From Campylobacterales bacterium (GTDB lineage Bacteria > Campylobacterota > Campylobacteria > Campylobacterales > Sulfurimonadaceae): a DNA stretch of 64,000 bases. Position 1 is the first letter of the stretch; every line of letters begins with the position of its first letter. Positions 21,601 through 32,800 of this stretch are shown piece by piece. Both the position numbers and the translations under genes were made by a program. Under the pieces are notes generated by a model that saw only the letters and a list, made by a program, of their open reading frames with translations, was not told where the DNA came from and made no database searches. The stretch spans positions 20,766 through 84,765 of the forward strand of contig JACUTT010000003.1 of assembly GCA_014859655.1 (NCBI GenBank). The letters run 5' to 3'.

Positions 21601-22954
21601 GGGACACACCCCGCCTTATGACATTGCCCTGCTCGACATGCAGATGCCCAACATCGACGGGGCGGAGCTCGGCCGCGAGATCCGCGAGATCACAGCCTGC
21701 AATGACATGAAACTGGTAATGATGACCTCCCTTGGCTCACGCAACGATGCCAAGCGCTTTGCCCGGATGGGATTTAACGCCTTTTTTGCCAAACCGACAA
21801 CAACAAATGACCTTTTCAAAGCCCTGAGGGTGCTCTTGGATAATGCTGAAGCCCTCGAGGGTGCCGGCGAAATTGTTACAAAAGACTACATCAGCACCCT
21901 CGATGAAACAAGCGAAGCGGTGGAATGGCCTTCAAATACGCGCCTGCTCCTTGTTGAAGACAACCCGACCAACCAAATGGTCGCACAGGGAATGCTCGAG
22001 ATGATAGGCCTCAAGGCCGACATCGCCAATGATGGCTCTGAAGCCCTTGAATCCTTGAAATTCGGCCTTGAAACTGTCCCCTATACGCTCGTATTGATGG
22101 ACTGCCAGATGCCCAATATGGACGGCTACGAAGCCTCGACGGCCATACGCGAAGGCCGGGCGGGCGAAGCAAACAAAAATATTCCGATTATTGCGATGAC
22201 TGCCAATGCGATGAGCGGAGACCGTGAGAAATGTCTCCTCTCGGGCATGAACGACTACGTCAGTAAGCCCATCAATCTAAACGTTTTGAAAACAGCCCTT
22301 CTGACCTGGCTGCTGGGCCAAAACCCCGGACAAACCCTTCGTGACACGGTCCGCGTCACTCCGCCGAAAAAAAGCGATACCATCTGGGACCGGGCCGAAG
22401 CCCTTGGGCGTATGGGGGGCAAAGAATCGCTCTTAATGAAGATCCTTGACTCTTTTGTCGGCGAGAGCGAAAAGATGGTGGGGGAGTTGACTGCAGCGAT
22501 GGACAAGGGTGATCTCTCCGCCGTCTGCCTGCATGCCCACTCGCTCAAAGGCTCCGCCGGCAACATCAGCGCGCATAAACTTCAGGCCCTGGCAAAAGAG
22601 ATGGAATTTGCGGCAAAAAATGGCCAAAACAACGAATGCACGCAGCTGCTTACACCGCTCAAAGAGGCCCTGGGCGAATTGCTGACACATCTGAGCACGA
22701 CAAACGCGCAGCAGCCCTCCCAGTCAAAACGCAAAAAATGCCTCGACTCTTTGCAGATAGCCATTGCACTCGAAGAGCTCAAAAAACAGCTCATCGCAGG
22801 AAGCTTCATCGACACCGAACATATGAAATTGTTTACAGGCTGTGCTGACGAGGCCTTTAACGAAAAGATGCTGGTCTTGCGTCTACATATAGAACGTTTT
22901 GAAACAGCAAAGGCCTTGGCCATGATAGAAAATCTCATCTCAGGACTGGATTAA
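18644..22954 (+). CDS. Cache-HAMP-PAS-PAS hybrid histidine kinase with REC-REC-HPt
   Basis: 1436 aa; periplasmic region between TMs, [16 protein letters not shown] (HAMP), [16 protein letters not shown], two REC domains ([26 protein letters not shown]), HPt ([12 protein letters not shown]). Confidence 0.93.
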   Translation: MRMVREHIRKAAAWAGGTNRSIRSSLIVWFFLLAIFPFVSVSWYTYEKTIQNVEQMQRVKLEDSSVQQVEGLLKRFYETHRDIQGWSKFKETKALFSALHREHKNSGLSLKTYVQSPAYAALTAQHTDLLEVAKKHFAHIHDIFLIDLEGNILYTVAKESDLGTNLISGDYAATRFAAAFRKTREDEGAYFSDMEHYAPSAGAITGFITQPLYDASTTMIGVIGLKLDMDILLSSTETKQKSSISHYLVGEDGLLRTMINDPQELLSRRISSTLFHNWQKNHALPPSASQERLNMAICYQGPDARMVMGHAESVDLLGVKWVHISEIDEEDLMAVPRTLAFLISGLSLLIVILVMGMAILISGRITRPIAALSEASHRYMRGEKDIRVAILSENEIGEFAMVFNRLIQAQEENERALSSLAHEAKEALSSLEEQKHALDAHSIVTITNVKGTITYVNQKFEEISGYSEAELLGANHHIIESGFHPKAFWTNMYHTISQGETWHAEVCNKAKNGRLYWVDTSIVPFLNGEGKPVKYIAIRTDITARKNAEMLISEKEGTLQTLLNSVAEGIYGIDTHGNCTFVNRSFLRMLGFENEEEVLGKHIHSLIHHSHEDGSPYPASKCKMYKANITHAPSHADDEVFWRRDGSSVAVEYWSYPMMREGAFVGAVATFLDISERKKAQMEILAAKDIAESSARAKSEFLATMSHEIRTPMNGVLGMLGLLSYSQLDETQRHQLNLASGSANSLLGLINDILDFSKVEAGKMELEMIEFNLREELGDFAEAISFKAQDKGLELILDTTQLKRQNVITDPGRLRQILTNLVDNAVKFTHRGEIVIRVRLEESDEGHGELFIEVRDTGIGIPADKIDTLFESFTQADTSTTRKYGGTGLGLAIAKQLCVLMGGSIHATSTQYEGSTFHMKIRVGLSNKPALTLPDVSVKGRSVLVVDDNDTNRAVVRAQLELWGMEVYEAEDPLIAFDYCRIRISQGHTPPYDIALLDMQMPNIDGAELGREIREITACNDMKLVMMTSLGSRNDAKRFARMGFNAFFAKPTTTNDLFKALRVLLDNAEALEGAGEIVTKDYISTLDETSEAVEWPSNTRLLLVEDNPTNQMVAQGMLEMIGLKADIANDGSEALESLKFGLETVPYTLVLMDCQMPNMDGYEASTAIREGRAGEANKNIPIIAMTANAMSGDREKCLLSGMNDYVSKPINLNVLKTALLTWLLGQNPGQTLRDTVRVTPPKKSDTIWDRAEALGRMGGKESLLMKILDSFVGESEKMVGELTAAMDKGDLSAVCLHAHSLKGSAGNISAHKLQALAKEMEFAAKNGQNNECTQLLTPLKEALGELLTHLSTTNAQQPSQSKRKKCLDSLQIAIALEELKKQLIAGSFIDTEHMKLFTGCADEAFNEKMLVLRLHIERFETAKALAMIENLISGLD

Positions 22955-22956
22955 GA

Positions 22957-23859
22957 ATGAATAAACGCGCGGTAATTTTAGTGGTCGATGATGTCCCCAG
23001 CAATGAGCAGACCCTGGCCCATCTGCTCAAGGACGAGTACGCCCTCAAAGTTGCCACAAGCGGCTCGAGGGCCCTTGAGCTTGCAACGCAGGAGCCCCTT
23101 CCCGATCTTATTCTGCTCGATATCGAAATGCCCGATATGAGTGGCTACGAGGTCCTCAAACTGCTCAAGCTCCAAAGCTGCACGGCGAACATCCCCATCA
23201 TCTTTGTCAGCGGAAAAGATATGGCAGAGGATGAGGAGTATGGTCTCAGCCTTGGTGCAGTGGACTACATCGTCAAGCCCATACGCCCTTCTATAGCAAA
23301 GGCACGGGTAAGAACACAGATCACTCTCAAGCGCCAGCACGACATGCTTCTTGCTATGGCAACGCACGACCATCTCACCGGCCTTAGCAACCGCCATTTT
23401 ATGTGCGATGCACTCAAACGAAAGGTCTCCCACGCCAAGCGCCATGGCGAAGAACTCTGCATCGTCATGATCGACATCGACCATTTCAAAGAGGTCAACG
23501 ACACCTTTGGCCACCTTATGGGCGACGAGGTCTTGAAGGCAATAGCAAAGATATTGCAAAAGAGCGTGCGGAAAGAGGACATTGCCGCACGATTCGGGGG
23601 TGAGGAGTTTATTCTCATCCTGGACAACTGCAAGAGAGCCGATGCTGCCCTCAAGGCGGAAAAACTTCGCGCGCAGATCGAAGCCTTACGCCTTGAGGGC
23701 ATAAGCGTGACGGCCAGTTTCGGTGTCGCCGCCTTTGATGCAACACTTGAAGACCATGAGGCGCTTTTAAAGCGCGCAGACAGTGCGCTTTACCAGGCCA
23801 AAGACGAGGGCAGGAACAGAGTGGCCATCAGCAAAGAAAACACGGAGAACGAACAATGA
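22957..23859 (+). CDS. Response regulator diguanylate cyclase (REC-GGDEF)
   Basis: DLILLDIEMPDMSGYE; RKEDIAARFGGEEF (I-site RxxD plus GGEEF). Confidence 0.94.
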   Translation: MNKRAVILVVDDVPSNEQTLAHLLKDEYALKVATSGSRALELATQEPLPDLILLDIEMPDMSGYEVLKLLKLQSCTANIPIIFVSGKDMAEDEEYGLSLGAVDYIVKPIRPSIAKARVRTQITLKRQHDMLLAMATHDHLTGLSNRHFMCDALKRKVSHAKRHGEELCIVMIDIDHFKEVNDTFGHLMGDEVLKAIAKILQKSVRKEDIAARFGGEEFILILDNCKRADAALKAEKLRAQIEALRLEGISVTASFGVAAFDATLEDHEALLKRADSALYQAKDEGRNRVAISKENTENEQ

Positions 23860-24905
23860 AAAATGAATTGCACCTGGTAATTGTGGACGACGAACCCGTT
23901 AATGTACTGCTTCTTGAAGAGATCGCCAAAGAGATGGGACATGAGCCTGTCGCTTTTTTTGACCCCCGCGAGGCCCTGCAATGGTTCGAGACGCATAATG
24001 CGGACCTGCTCATCACTGACTTCAACATGCCCGGAATGAACGGTCTGGAACTGCTCAGTAGCGTCAAAACACTCCACCCGGAGCTGATGAGCATCATGAT
24101 CACGGCAAGCGGGGACCATGAGCTCAAGCTGCAGGCATTGAAAATCGGGGTCAACGACTTTTTGACCAAGCCCATTTCCGTGGCGGAGTTCCAGCTCAGA
24201 CTCGAGAATATCCTCTCTCTCCGGCAATCGATAAAACTGCAAAAAGCCTTTGCAGAGGAGTTGAAAATCGAGGTCGCCAAAGCGACGCAGGCCCTTGAAA
24301 AGAGCCAGTTCGAAGCCCTGAATACCCTCTCGCGAACTGCGGAGTACAAGGACCCTGAAACCGGGAGCCACATCGCGCGCGTCTCCCACTACTCCAAGAT
24401 GCTCGCCGAGCTCTGCGGTTTGAGCGAGCATGAGCAGGAACTGCTATTTTATGCCGCTCCCCTGCATGACATCGGCAAGGTGGGCATAGCAGATGCCATC
24501 CTGCTCAAGCCCGGAAAACTGAGCGAAGAGGAGTTTGAGATAATGAAGGAGCACAGCACCATCGGCTACAACATCCTTGAAAACAGTGCCAACCCCTACC
24601 TTCAGGCGGGCGCCGTTGTGGCAGAAAGCCACCATGAAAAGTATAACGGCAAAGGTTATCCCAAGGGACTCAAAGGCGAAGAGATCCCTCTGTTTGGGCG
24701 TATTGTTGCTCTAGGAGATGTGTTTGACGCTCTCACCTCCGTGCGCCCCTATAAAAGGGCATGGAGCTTTGAGGAGGCGATGGAGCTCATACAAAAAGAG
24801 AAGGGGGAGCATTTTGACCCCCGCCTTGTGGAGCTCTTTGTCGCCAACATCGGGCGTGTCCGCGAGATCTATGCACAATTTGAAGGAATGGATGAAAAAT
24901 GCTAA
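23856..24905 (+). CDS. Response regulator: REC + HD-GYP phosphodiesterase
   Basis: [53 protein letters not shown]. Confidence 0.94.
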   Translation: MKNELHLVIVDDEPVNVLLLEEIAKEMGHEPVAFFDPREALQWFETHNADLLITDFNMPGMNGLELLSSVKTLHPELMSIMITASGDHELKLQALKIGVNDFLTKPISVAEFQLRLENILSLRQSIKLQKAFAEELKIEVAKATQALEKSQFEALNTLSRTAEYKDPETGSHIARVSHYSKMLAELCGLSEHEQELLFYAAPLHDIGKVGIADAILLKPGKLSEEEFEIMKEHSTIGYNILENSANPYLQAGAVVAESHHEKYNGKGYPKGLKGEEIPLFGRIVALGDVFDALTSVRPYKRAWSFEEAMELIQKEKGEHFDPRLVELFVANIGRVREIYAQFEGMDEKC

Positions 24906-25194
24906 GTGCAGAACTTTTTTGGGATAAGAACAGCTGGCACACTCCTGAGAATACGCCGATAGAGGCTCAGGCGGTGCAGCTAATCCTGCTTTTTGCAGAC
25001 GTCAGCGCACTCGAAGACAGCGAGGCACTTGATGCCCTTGCACTGGCCTACCCCAAGGCCCAGATCGTCGGTGCGTCTACTGCCGGAACGATAGAGTCAG
25101 CCTCAGTGCACACAACAACGCGCAGGGAGCCTGTTTTACGATAGAGCTTGACCGGCATGAGCCGACACAAAAGGAGAGTGGCAGTGAACTATGA
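24899..25194 (+). pseudogene. Deletion scar: FIST N-terminal fragment fused out of frame to a histidine-kinase C-terminus
   Basis: Frame 1 (24899-25144) ends ...YPKAQIVGASTAGTIESASVH, FIST-like. A second frame with stop at 25192-25194 reads SLSAHNNAQGACFTIELDRHEPTQKESGSEL, like the C-termini of neighbouring kinases (SLSVRNTAFGACFSACLPLE). Confidence 0.75.
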
Positions 25195-27091
25195 TATTTT
25201 GATCGTTGAAGACTCAAAACTCATCAGCAACAACTTGAAAAAGTGCCTCGAAGAGGACGGCCACAATGTCGAACAAGCCTTTGACTTTTTCACGGCCGTC
25301 GAACAGATTCAGAGCCACCGTTTTGACTACATTCTTCTAGACCTCATCCTTCCTGATGGAGAGGGAGAGATGCTGATGCCCTATGCCAAGCACGCCGATG
25401 CCCGCGTGATCGTCATGACGACGGACCGCGACTCTTTCAGGCGCGACAGGATGTTTGGCTTCGGAATAGTCGACTACATCATCAAAGACCGCTATTTTGA
25501 TGACATCATTGAGAGCATCCGCCGCATGATCCGCCAGGTCGACTCAAACAGCCGCCAGACCCTTCTGGTGGTGGACGATTCGCATTTTATCCGCAACCAT
25601 CTTGAGCTCCTCCTGAGCAGCCGCGGCTTTTTGGTGCTCAGTGCTGCTGATGGCAAGGAGGCCTATGAATTGATGAAAAAGTACCCCATAGACGCCCTGA
25701 TCGCCGACCTTGAGATGCCGGTAATGGACGGCTTTGGCCTCATTGCCAAGGTTCGTCGCAACGAGGCCTTCAAAAATATTCCAGTGATGATCCTCACGGG
25801 AAGCAACGACAGCAACAAGATCGCCAAGGTTATCAAGCATGGTGTCAAAGACCTGATCCGAAAGCCCTACATCGTCGAGGAGGTGCTGCTAAAGATCGAC
25901 AACATGATGAACGCGGTGAGCCAGCGCCATCTGCTTGAGCGGGAGCAGTGCAAGTTTGACCTCTACCATGATGCCATCGTAAACTCCACCCTCTACATGA
26001 AGTTCTCTCCCGACCTGCACGCGGTCTACGTCAATGCACGTTTTTCCGAGCTTGTCTTTGGTCTCAAAGCAGAGAAGTTCAAACCGATTCTCTTGCGAGA
26101 TCTCATCAAAAACCCCACCATGGAGCTTTTCAGATCCCTGCAGAGACTCTCGCCAAAATCGCCTCCGGTCAACTACATCTATACCTTCGAGCGCTATGAC
26201 GCTAGCACATGCTACATCTCTGCCGCAGTATCGGGGATATTTGACGCCGAGGGGGCTCTTGTCGAGATGATCTTTATCGGGCACGATGTGACCCAGCTTC
26301 AAGAAAACGAGCAGAGCCTCTCCCTCAAGGTCGAAGAGCAGGTGCAGCTCAACCTCGAGCAGCAGCAGCTGATGTTCAACCAGGCCAAGATGGCCGCCAT
26401 GGGCGAGATGATCGGCAATATCGCCCACCAGTGGCGACAGCCTCTTAATACCCTCGCCCTGATGATACAAAACTTTGAAGATGCCCATGCCTACGGAGAG
26501 ATGACCGAAAGCTATGTTGAAGAGACCGCGCAGAAGGCGATGCACCAGATAGAGTTTATGTCCAAAACCATCGACGACTTCAGAAACTTTTTTGAGCCCA
26601 ACAAGCAAAAAGAGCGTTTTGATGTCGCCGAAGCCATCGCCAACACGATGGATATTATGGAAAAGACTCTGCATAGCCATGCTATCACGATACGCTACGA
26701 AGGGGTGCAGAAGCACAAATACCTGGCAATGGGCTACCGAAACGAACTGCAGCAGGTCATCTTAAACCTTCTGAGCAACGCCAATGACATCTTGTGTGAC
26801 AAAGAGGGCGAACGCTGGATCATGATCTCCCTTTCTCAGGATGAGAAGATGCTCTGCCTGAGCATCGAAGACAATGGCGGCGGCGTTAGTGAAACGGTGA
26901 TTGAGCGGATATTCGAGCCCTACTTCACGACCAAAGCGGAGGGAAAAGGGACAGGCGTGGGACTCTATATGTCCAAAATGATTATGGAAAAAAACATGCA
27001 AGGAAGCCTTAGCGTCCGAAACACTGCCTTCGGAGCATGCTTTAGCGCCTGCCTCCCTCTGGAGCAAAACCTTGAAAGCGAGCCAGAATGA
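25184..27091 (+). CDS. REC-REC-PAS histidine kinase
   Basis: Two REC domains (DYILLDLILPDGEGE, DALIADLEMPVMDGFG); NIAHQWRQPLNTLALMI; GKGTGVGLYMSKMI. GTG at 25184 with AAAGGAG is the preferred start. Confidence 0.88.
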   Translation: MNYDILIVEDSKLISNNLKKCLEEDGHNVEQAFDFFTAVEQIQSHRFDYILLDLILPDGEGEMLMPYAKHADARVIVMTTDRDSFRRDRMFGFGIVDYIIKDRYFDDIIESIRRMIRQVDSNSRQTLLVVDDSHFIRNHLELLLSSRGFLVLSAADGKEAYELMKKYPIDALIADLEMPVMDGFGLIAKVRRNEAFKNIPVMILTGSNDSNKIAKVIKHGVKDLIRKPYIVEEVLLKIDNMMNAVSQRHLLEREQCKFDLYHDAIVNSTLYMKFSPDLHAVYVNARFSELVFGLKAEKFKPILLRDLIKNPTMELFRSLQRLSPKSPPVNYIYTFERYDASTCYISAAVSGIFDAEGALVEMIFIGHDVTQLQENEQSLSLKVEEQVQLNLEQQQLMFNQAKMAAMGEMIGNIAHQWRQPLNTLALMIQNFEDAHAYGEMTESYVEETAQKAMHQIEFMSKTIDDFRNFFEPNKQKERFDVAEAIANTMDIMEKTLHSHAITIRYEGVQKHKYLAMGYRNELQQVILNLLSNANDILCDKEGERWIMISLSQDEKMLCLSIEDNGGGVSETVIERIFEPYFTTKAEGKGTGVGLYMSKMIMEKNMQGSLSVRNTAFGACFSACLPLEQNLESEPE

Positions 27092-29388
27092 ATACGCCAA
27101 AAAAACTTCCCATCTCTATCCTCATCGTTGACGACGAACCCTCCATCGTCGAACAGCTCTCACAGATACTTGCGCGACGGGTCGAGACCCTCTATACGGC
27201 CGGCAACGGTGCCGAGGCACTCGCGTGCTACCGCAGCTACCCCCTTGATCTCATTATCAGCGATATCGACATGCCGGTGATGGGCGGCATCGAGCTCCTT
27301 AAAAGTGTACGTGAGCAGGACAGCCGGCTTCCTTTCATCCTCTCTACGGGGCTCAAGAGCCTCGATGTCCTGATTCAGGGCATCGAGTACGGCATCAGCT
27401 CATTTTTGCCAAAACCCCTGCAAAAGAAGAGTCTGATTGCCAAAATCGAGGAGGTAGCGCGCACCAAAGAGCTCACACTTGCCCTCAAGAAAAAAAGCTT
27501 TCTGCTTGAACAATACAAGTCTATCGTGGACTCCTCAAGCATTGTCTCCAAGACCGACCGCGAGGGGATCATTACCTTTGTCAACGACATGTTCTGTGAG
27601 ATTAGCGGCTATAGCCGCGAGGAGCTTGTCGGCAGGCCGCACAGCATTGTCCGCGATCCGAAAATGCCCTCGGCAGTTTTTAAAGAGATGTGGAGGACTA
27701 TCAGCGCCAAGCAGATCTGGCGCGGTCTTATCAACAACCGGACCAAAGAGGGAGATCTCTACACGGTCAAGACTACCATCGCGCCCATACTCGATGAGGA
27801 GGGGAACATCAGCGAATACATCGGCCTGCGCGAGGATATCACGGAGCTCAACCGGGCAAAAAACGAGGCAAAGGCCGCGGCGAAGATGAAAGGGGATTTT
27901 CTGGCCAATATGAGCCATGAGATCCGCACCCCGATGAACGGGATCATCGGCTTTACCGAGCTTCTCTCCAAGAGCGGGCTGAACGAGAAGCAGCAGCGCT
28001 ACATGGAGGTCATCAACAGCAGTACACATGCACTGATGGGGATTGTCAATAACATTCTCAATTTTTCCAAGATAGAGAGCGGCAAATCAGAGCTTGAGCT
28101 CAAGCCCAACAATCCCTTTGTCGAGCTTGAGGCCATGGCCCAACTTTTTACCGTGGCTGCGCAGAAAAAGCAGATACACTTTAGTACGGTGTTTGATCCC
28201 GAGATCCCCCACTGTCTAGTTTTTGACACCCTTCGCCTCGGTCAGGTCGTCGCAAACCTCCTGAACAATGCGCTCAAGTTTACCCCCGAGGAGGGAGAGG
28301 TCCTTTTTTATGCCCGCTGCCTTTCGCGCAGCGAGGAGGCGACGCAGATACGCATCGGTATCAAGGACAAGGGCATAGGCATACCCCGTTCCAAACAGGC
28401 AAAGATCTTTGAAGCCTTTTCCCAGGCCGACAACTCCATCACCCGAAACTTCGGCGGCACAGGCCTTGGTCTCTCCATCAGCTCGCAGCTCGTCGCCTTG
28501 ATGGGCGGCGAGCTTAAGGTCAAAAGCGAAGAGGGGAAGGGAAGCGAATTCTATTTTGAGCCAAGCTTTAAAATCTGCGACGAACAGGCTCAAGACAGCG
28601 ACGCGAAAAGCCCCGATGGCCCGGTACGTTTTGTCGGAAGAGTCCTTGTCGCGGAGGACAACCGCGTTAACCAGATGGTCATCGACGAGTACCTTAGGCA
28701 GTTCAGCCTCGACACGGTCATCGTCGAAAACGGCCTCGAGGCACTAAACCGGCTCGAGCATGAGGCCTTTGACCTTATCTTCATGGATGTAAATATGCCG
28801 GTGATGGGCGGCGTCGAGGCGATGAGGCAGATCAAAGCAAAAAAACTGACAAGCCCCGTCGTGGCCCTGACCGCCAATGCGATGGAGGGAGACAGGGAGA
28901 GTTTTATCGCAAAAGGCTTCGATGCCTACCTGGCAAAACCCCTTGTCCGCGAAGAGCTTATTGCCCTTTTGTCGCTTTATCTCCTTGCCGCCGAAACACA
29001 GCCTCTCATACCAGAGGAGACAGCAGTGCCTGTGCAAAAAAGCGCTTCGACGATCTTAAACATGCAGGCCATCCGCCAGGAGCTCTCTCTGCCCTCAACC
29101 GTGATCAACAAGCTTCTAGCACTCTTTCTAAAAACCTCTCCGCCCTATATCGAAGAACTCGAAGCGGCTATTGCAAAGAGCGATTACACCGAGATAGAAA
29201 ACACCGCGCACAAGATCAAAGGTGCAGCGGGAAGCCTGCGGCTCAAATCCATAGAAGATCTGAGCAGCCGCATCGAAGCCGCCGCTCGACAGGCACAGCC
29301 TTGCGATTACGCCGCTCTTGGCAAAGAACTCGAAAAGATGCTCATCCAGGCACAGCAAGAGATCTCGGAGTTTTTGGCCACTGCCTGA
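27088..29388 (+). CDS. REC-PAS-HisKA-HATPase-REC-HPt hybrid histidine kinase
   Basis: [75 protein letters not shown]. Confidence 0.93.
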   Translation: MNTPKKLPISILIVDDEPSIVEQLSQILARRVETLYTAGNGAEALACYRSYPLDLIISDIDMPVMGGIELLKSVREQDSRLPFILSTGLKSLDVLIQGIEYGISSFLPKPLQKKSLIAKIEEVARTKELTLALKKKSFLLEQYKSIVDSSSIVSKTDREGIITFVNDMFCEISGYSREELVGRPHSIVRDPKMPSAVFKEMWRTISAKQIWRGLINNRTKEGDLYTVKTTIAPILDEEGNISEYIGLREDITELNRAKNEAKAAAKMKGDFLANMSHEIRTPMNGIIGFTELLSKSGLNEKQQRYMEVINSSTHALMGIVNNILNFSKIESGKSELELKPNNPFVELEAMAQLFTVAAQKKQIHFSTVFDPEIPHCLVFDTLRLGQVVANLLNNALKFTPEEGEVLFYARCLSRSEEATQIRIGIKDKGIGIPRSKQAKIFEAFSQADNSITRNFGGTGLGLSISSQLVALMGGELKVKSEEGKGSEFYFEPSFKICDEQAQDSDAKSPDGPVRFVGRVLVAEDNRVNQMVIDEYLRQFSLDTVIVENGLEALNRLEHEAFDLIFMDVNMPVMGGVEAMRQIKAKKLTSPVVALTANAMEGDRESFIAKGFDAYLAKPLVREELIALLSLYLLAAETQPLIPEETAVPVQKSASTILNMQAIRQELSLPSTVINKLLALFLKTSPPYIEELEAAIAKSDYTEIENTAHKIKGAAGSLRLKSIEDLSSRIEAAARQAQPCDYAALGKELEKMLIQAQQEISEFLATA

Positions 29389-29449
29389 GGCCAGGAGCCT
29401 GTCATTGACATACAGCCAATTGGGCATGAATCCGACAGACGCCTAGGCC
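29389..29449. repeat. Imperfect inverted repeat between convergent genes
   Basis: GGCCAGGAGCCTGTC ... GACAGACGCCTAGGCC; right arm shares aatccgacagac[g/t]cctag with 46418-46435. Confidence 0.6.
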
Positions 29450-29853
29450 TTTGAAATTACAAGAGCGTGCAGGGCCTCTATCATCTGTTCGATCTCTATA
29501 GGTTTTAAAATAAAATGCGAAACATCGAGCGCCTTCAATTGGAGCTGATAACAGGTCTCTTCACAGGCCGAGCTGACCATGATACATTGCCTTGGATTGA
29601 TCGCTCTGATCTCTTTTATCATCTCCAGCCCGTTCATCTCGGGCATAAGAATATCGCTTATGACCAGATCGTGCCTTCTTTTTTTGTAGAGTTTCAGGCC
29701 CTCTTTTCCGTTGCAGGCCGTCTCTACGCCGGAAAAGATCATACGGAGGATGTCACAGGTCTGTTCCCGGATCAGACGGTCGTCTTCTGCATACAAAACA
29801 CTAAACCCTTTGGCTTGTTCTGCAAGCGCGCGAACACTCTCTTTAAAATTCAT
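29443..29853 (-). CDS. Single-domain response regulator (REC)
   Basis: 136 aa; SVLYAEDDRLIREQ...DLVISDILMPEMNGLE...LKPIE. Confidence 0.9.
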   Translation of the reverse strand: MNFKESVRALAEQAKGFSVLYAEDDRLIREQTCDILRMIFSGVETACNGKEGLKLYKKRRHDLVISDILMPEMNGLEMIKEIRAINPRQCIMVSSACEETCYQLQLKALDVSHFILKPIEIEQMIEALHALVISKA

Positions 29854-32800
29854 CTTGGCTCCTTTGGCAATGGTAATGAGAGGGTAAATACCGTACCCGA
29901 GGTCCCGTCGACCTCCACTTCTATCTTGCCCTCACAATGCTCTTCTATGAGCATCTTGCTCATATAAAGCCCCAGTCCGGTTCCGTGCGCAGGGGCTTTG
30001 GTCGTAAAATAAGGAAGAAATATCTTTTGCAATGCCTCTGCTTTGATTCCTCCGGCGTTGTCGCTAAGAGAAATGGTAGCAAAGGCTTCATTCCTGCCGG
30101 CCGTGAGCGAAATGCGACGCTCTGTGATCTCATTTTCTACAAAGGCATCGATCGAGTTCCTTATGAGCGTAATAAGTACCTGCAGTACCTCGTTGGCATA
30201 GGTGAGCACCCTCACCTCCTCATCGCCATCTTGCTCAAGTGTTATCCCGTAAGCCTTGATGGAGTGATCAAGCAGGTCAGCAGCCCTGGCGATAATGGTG
30301 CGCAGCCTTATCTCCTCTTTGGGCCTGTCCGGATGAAAGAGGTCCCTGAAATCGCTAATGGTTTGCGAGAGGTAGAGGCTCTGCTCTTCTATCTTGCAGA
30401 GGTCTTCCACCAAGACCGACTCCTCCTTCTCTTGAAAGATCTCGCGCATGCGGATCTTTCCCGATATTGCGTTGATGGTGGCCAGGGGCTGACGCCACTG
30501 GTGCGCTATCATAGAGAGTATCTCTCCCATTTGCGCCTGTCGCGTCTGCATCACAAAGAGCTTGTCTTTGATCTTTCTTTCGGTGATGTCTTCTTTAAAC
30601 GAGACAAAATTGACGATTCTTCCCTTCTTGTCAAAAAGAGGGAAGATGGTCGAGCGGCAGTCGCGCAGCTCCCCGTTCTTCATCTTGTCGACAATGGTCC
30701 CCTTCCAGACAGATCTCTCCTCCTTGATTGTCCTCCACAACTCTTGATAGAGTTCTTCGGTGTGCAAGCCCGAGTTGAAGATGTTCATGTTCTTTCCGAG
30801 CAGCTCCTCCTTGCTGTAGCCGCTCTGCTCGACACCGGCAGCATTAACATACTCGATGCAGCCCTTTTCATCCGTGATGATAACAGGATAGGGGTTCTGC
30901 CCGACGACCTGCGAGAGACGAAGCAGCTCGTTTTCGGTCTTTTTACGTTCAGTGATGTCATCGCCCGAGGTCAAAATGCCGATGGCATTGCCCTTCTCGT
31001 CACTTAAAAAGGTGTTGCGCCATGCAATAAGACGCTCTTCGCCGCTTTTTGTTAACACGGGGTTTTCAAATCTGCCGACAGACTCTTTTTCATTAGAAAG
31101 GAGCCTACTGCCCACGACTTTAACCTGTTGGCGGAAACGCTCGGGAATAAAATGTTCCACCCAGTTCTTGCCGATCACCTCTTCGGCGGAGTAGCCGATA
31201 ATCTCGCATCCGCGGCGGTTGATAAGCTCGACATTTTTGTCCTTGTCCAGTACCAGGATCATAACATCAACGATGTCAAGGTATCTTTTGACCGCCTCTT
31301 TCTCTTTCAAGATCGCGTCTTCGGCCTCTTTTCGTTTGCTGATGTCGCGGACAATTGCGATATTGTACCCCCGCCCCTCATAGCTGAGCGCACGCGCATT
31401 CGCTTCTATGAGAATTTCCCTTCCGTTCTTGCAGGTCACAATAGCATAGTCTGTCATCTTCTGCTTCGCTTTGAGCTCTTGCAGATGCGAGATAAAGCCT
31501 TCGTGCGCTTTTTCATCCAAGGGACGCCTAAAGCCGCTGATCCCCATTGCTTTCATCTCCGCGAAGCTGTAGCCGAGCAGGTCGATAGCTGCCTGGTTGG
31601 CAAACTCAATCTCCCCGTCTTCGAGCGAGAGGATGAAGATCATGTCGTTGGAGCTGTTAATAAGTTCGCGGAAGAGATAGAGCTCATTGAGCTCTATTTT
31701 ACGCTGGGTGGTCTCGCGGCTGGAGCAGTAGAGGTAGTGTTCGCCTCTGATCTCAATGGCCCTTATTGCAAGCTCCACATCGATCGATTCTCCTTTTGTA
31801 TTGCGGTAGAGGGTGTTGATGAGTCTTTGCTCATCAACATTATGCCCCGCATTGCCAAGGATCACTTCCGCCTCGTGCATCGTGCTCCAGTCCATAATAC
31901 CCCGCCCTGCTGCTTCGCTCTCACTGTAGCCGAGCATCTGCAAAAAGGAGCGGCTCCAGGCGACCAGCTCTCCTTGCCGGTTAAGAACATGGATGCCCTC
32001 CGTACTCGATTTTAAAAGAGCCTCGAGCCACAGACCACTCACAAGCAGCTCTGCGTTGATCGTGTTTAGTTTTTGGCGACTGCGCACGAGGTAATACAAA
32101 AACGAAAAGAGCAGAAGGGAGATGATGAGGCCAAAGAGAGCGAAGAGAAGGGGTTCATTATCGGGGTGCTGAAGGTGCAGCTCTTCAGCACACCTAAACT
32201 CGAACCTCCACTCTCTGCCGCCTACGACTATAAGCTCGGATGCCCTCAGGTGTGCCCTGTGCTCCTTAGCGATGTCAAATGAGCGGTACAGTAAATTGCC
32301 CGAGGCCGCATCGCTCACATCATAAAGTTCAAAATCGACTCCCTCAAAGTCCTCCAGGGTTCCTGCCATGAGATCCTTCAGACGAAAGGGGCTGTAAACA
32401 TAGCCCAAAAGGGCGTCTCGGCGTTGTGCAAGGGTCTGGGTCTGCGCACCGCGTTTGTAGTGGGGCGCATACATCAAAATGCCCTGCTGCATATTCTCGT
32501 CAATCTCCTGCACCAGTTTCACCCCGCCCGAGACGGCGATAACACCCAGATCACGGGCACGCTGCATCGCTTCGCGCCGGGTCGGCTCGGAGTACATGTC
32601 GTAACCGAGGGCGGCCTTGTTGCGTGCATCCTGAGGCTCAATATAAACGATGGCGCTGTACTCCGAACGCTCTCCTGCAGGAAAAAACCCAAAGCCTTTG
32701 TACTCCTGCGCCATTTTTTTCTCAAAGTCCTTGAGCTCGGCGGGTTTAAGCATAAGGGCGTAGCCAAGCCCCTGAATCCCGGGGTAGAAGTGTTTGGTAT

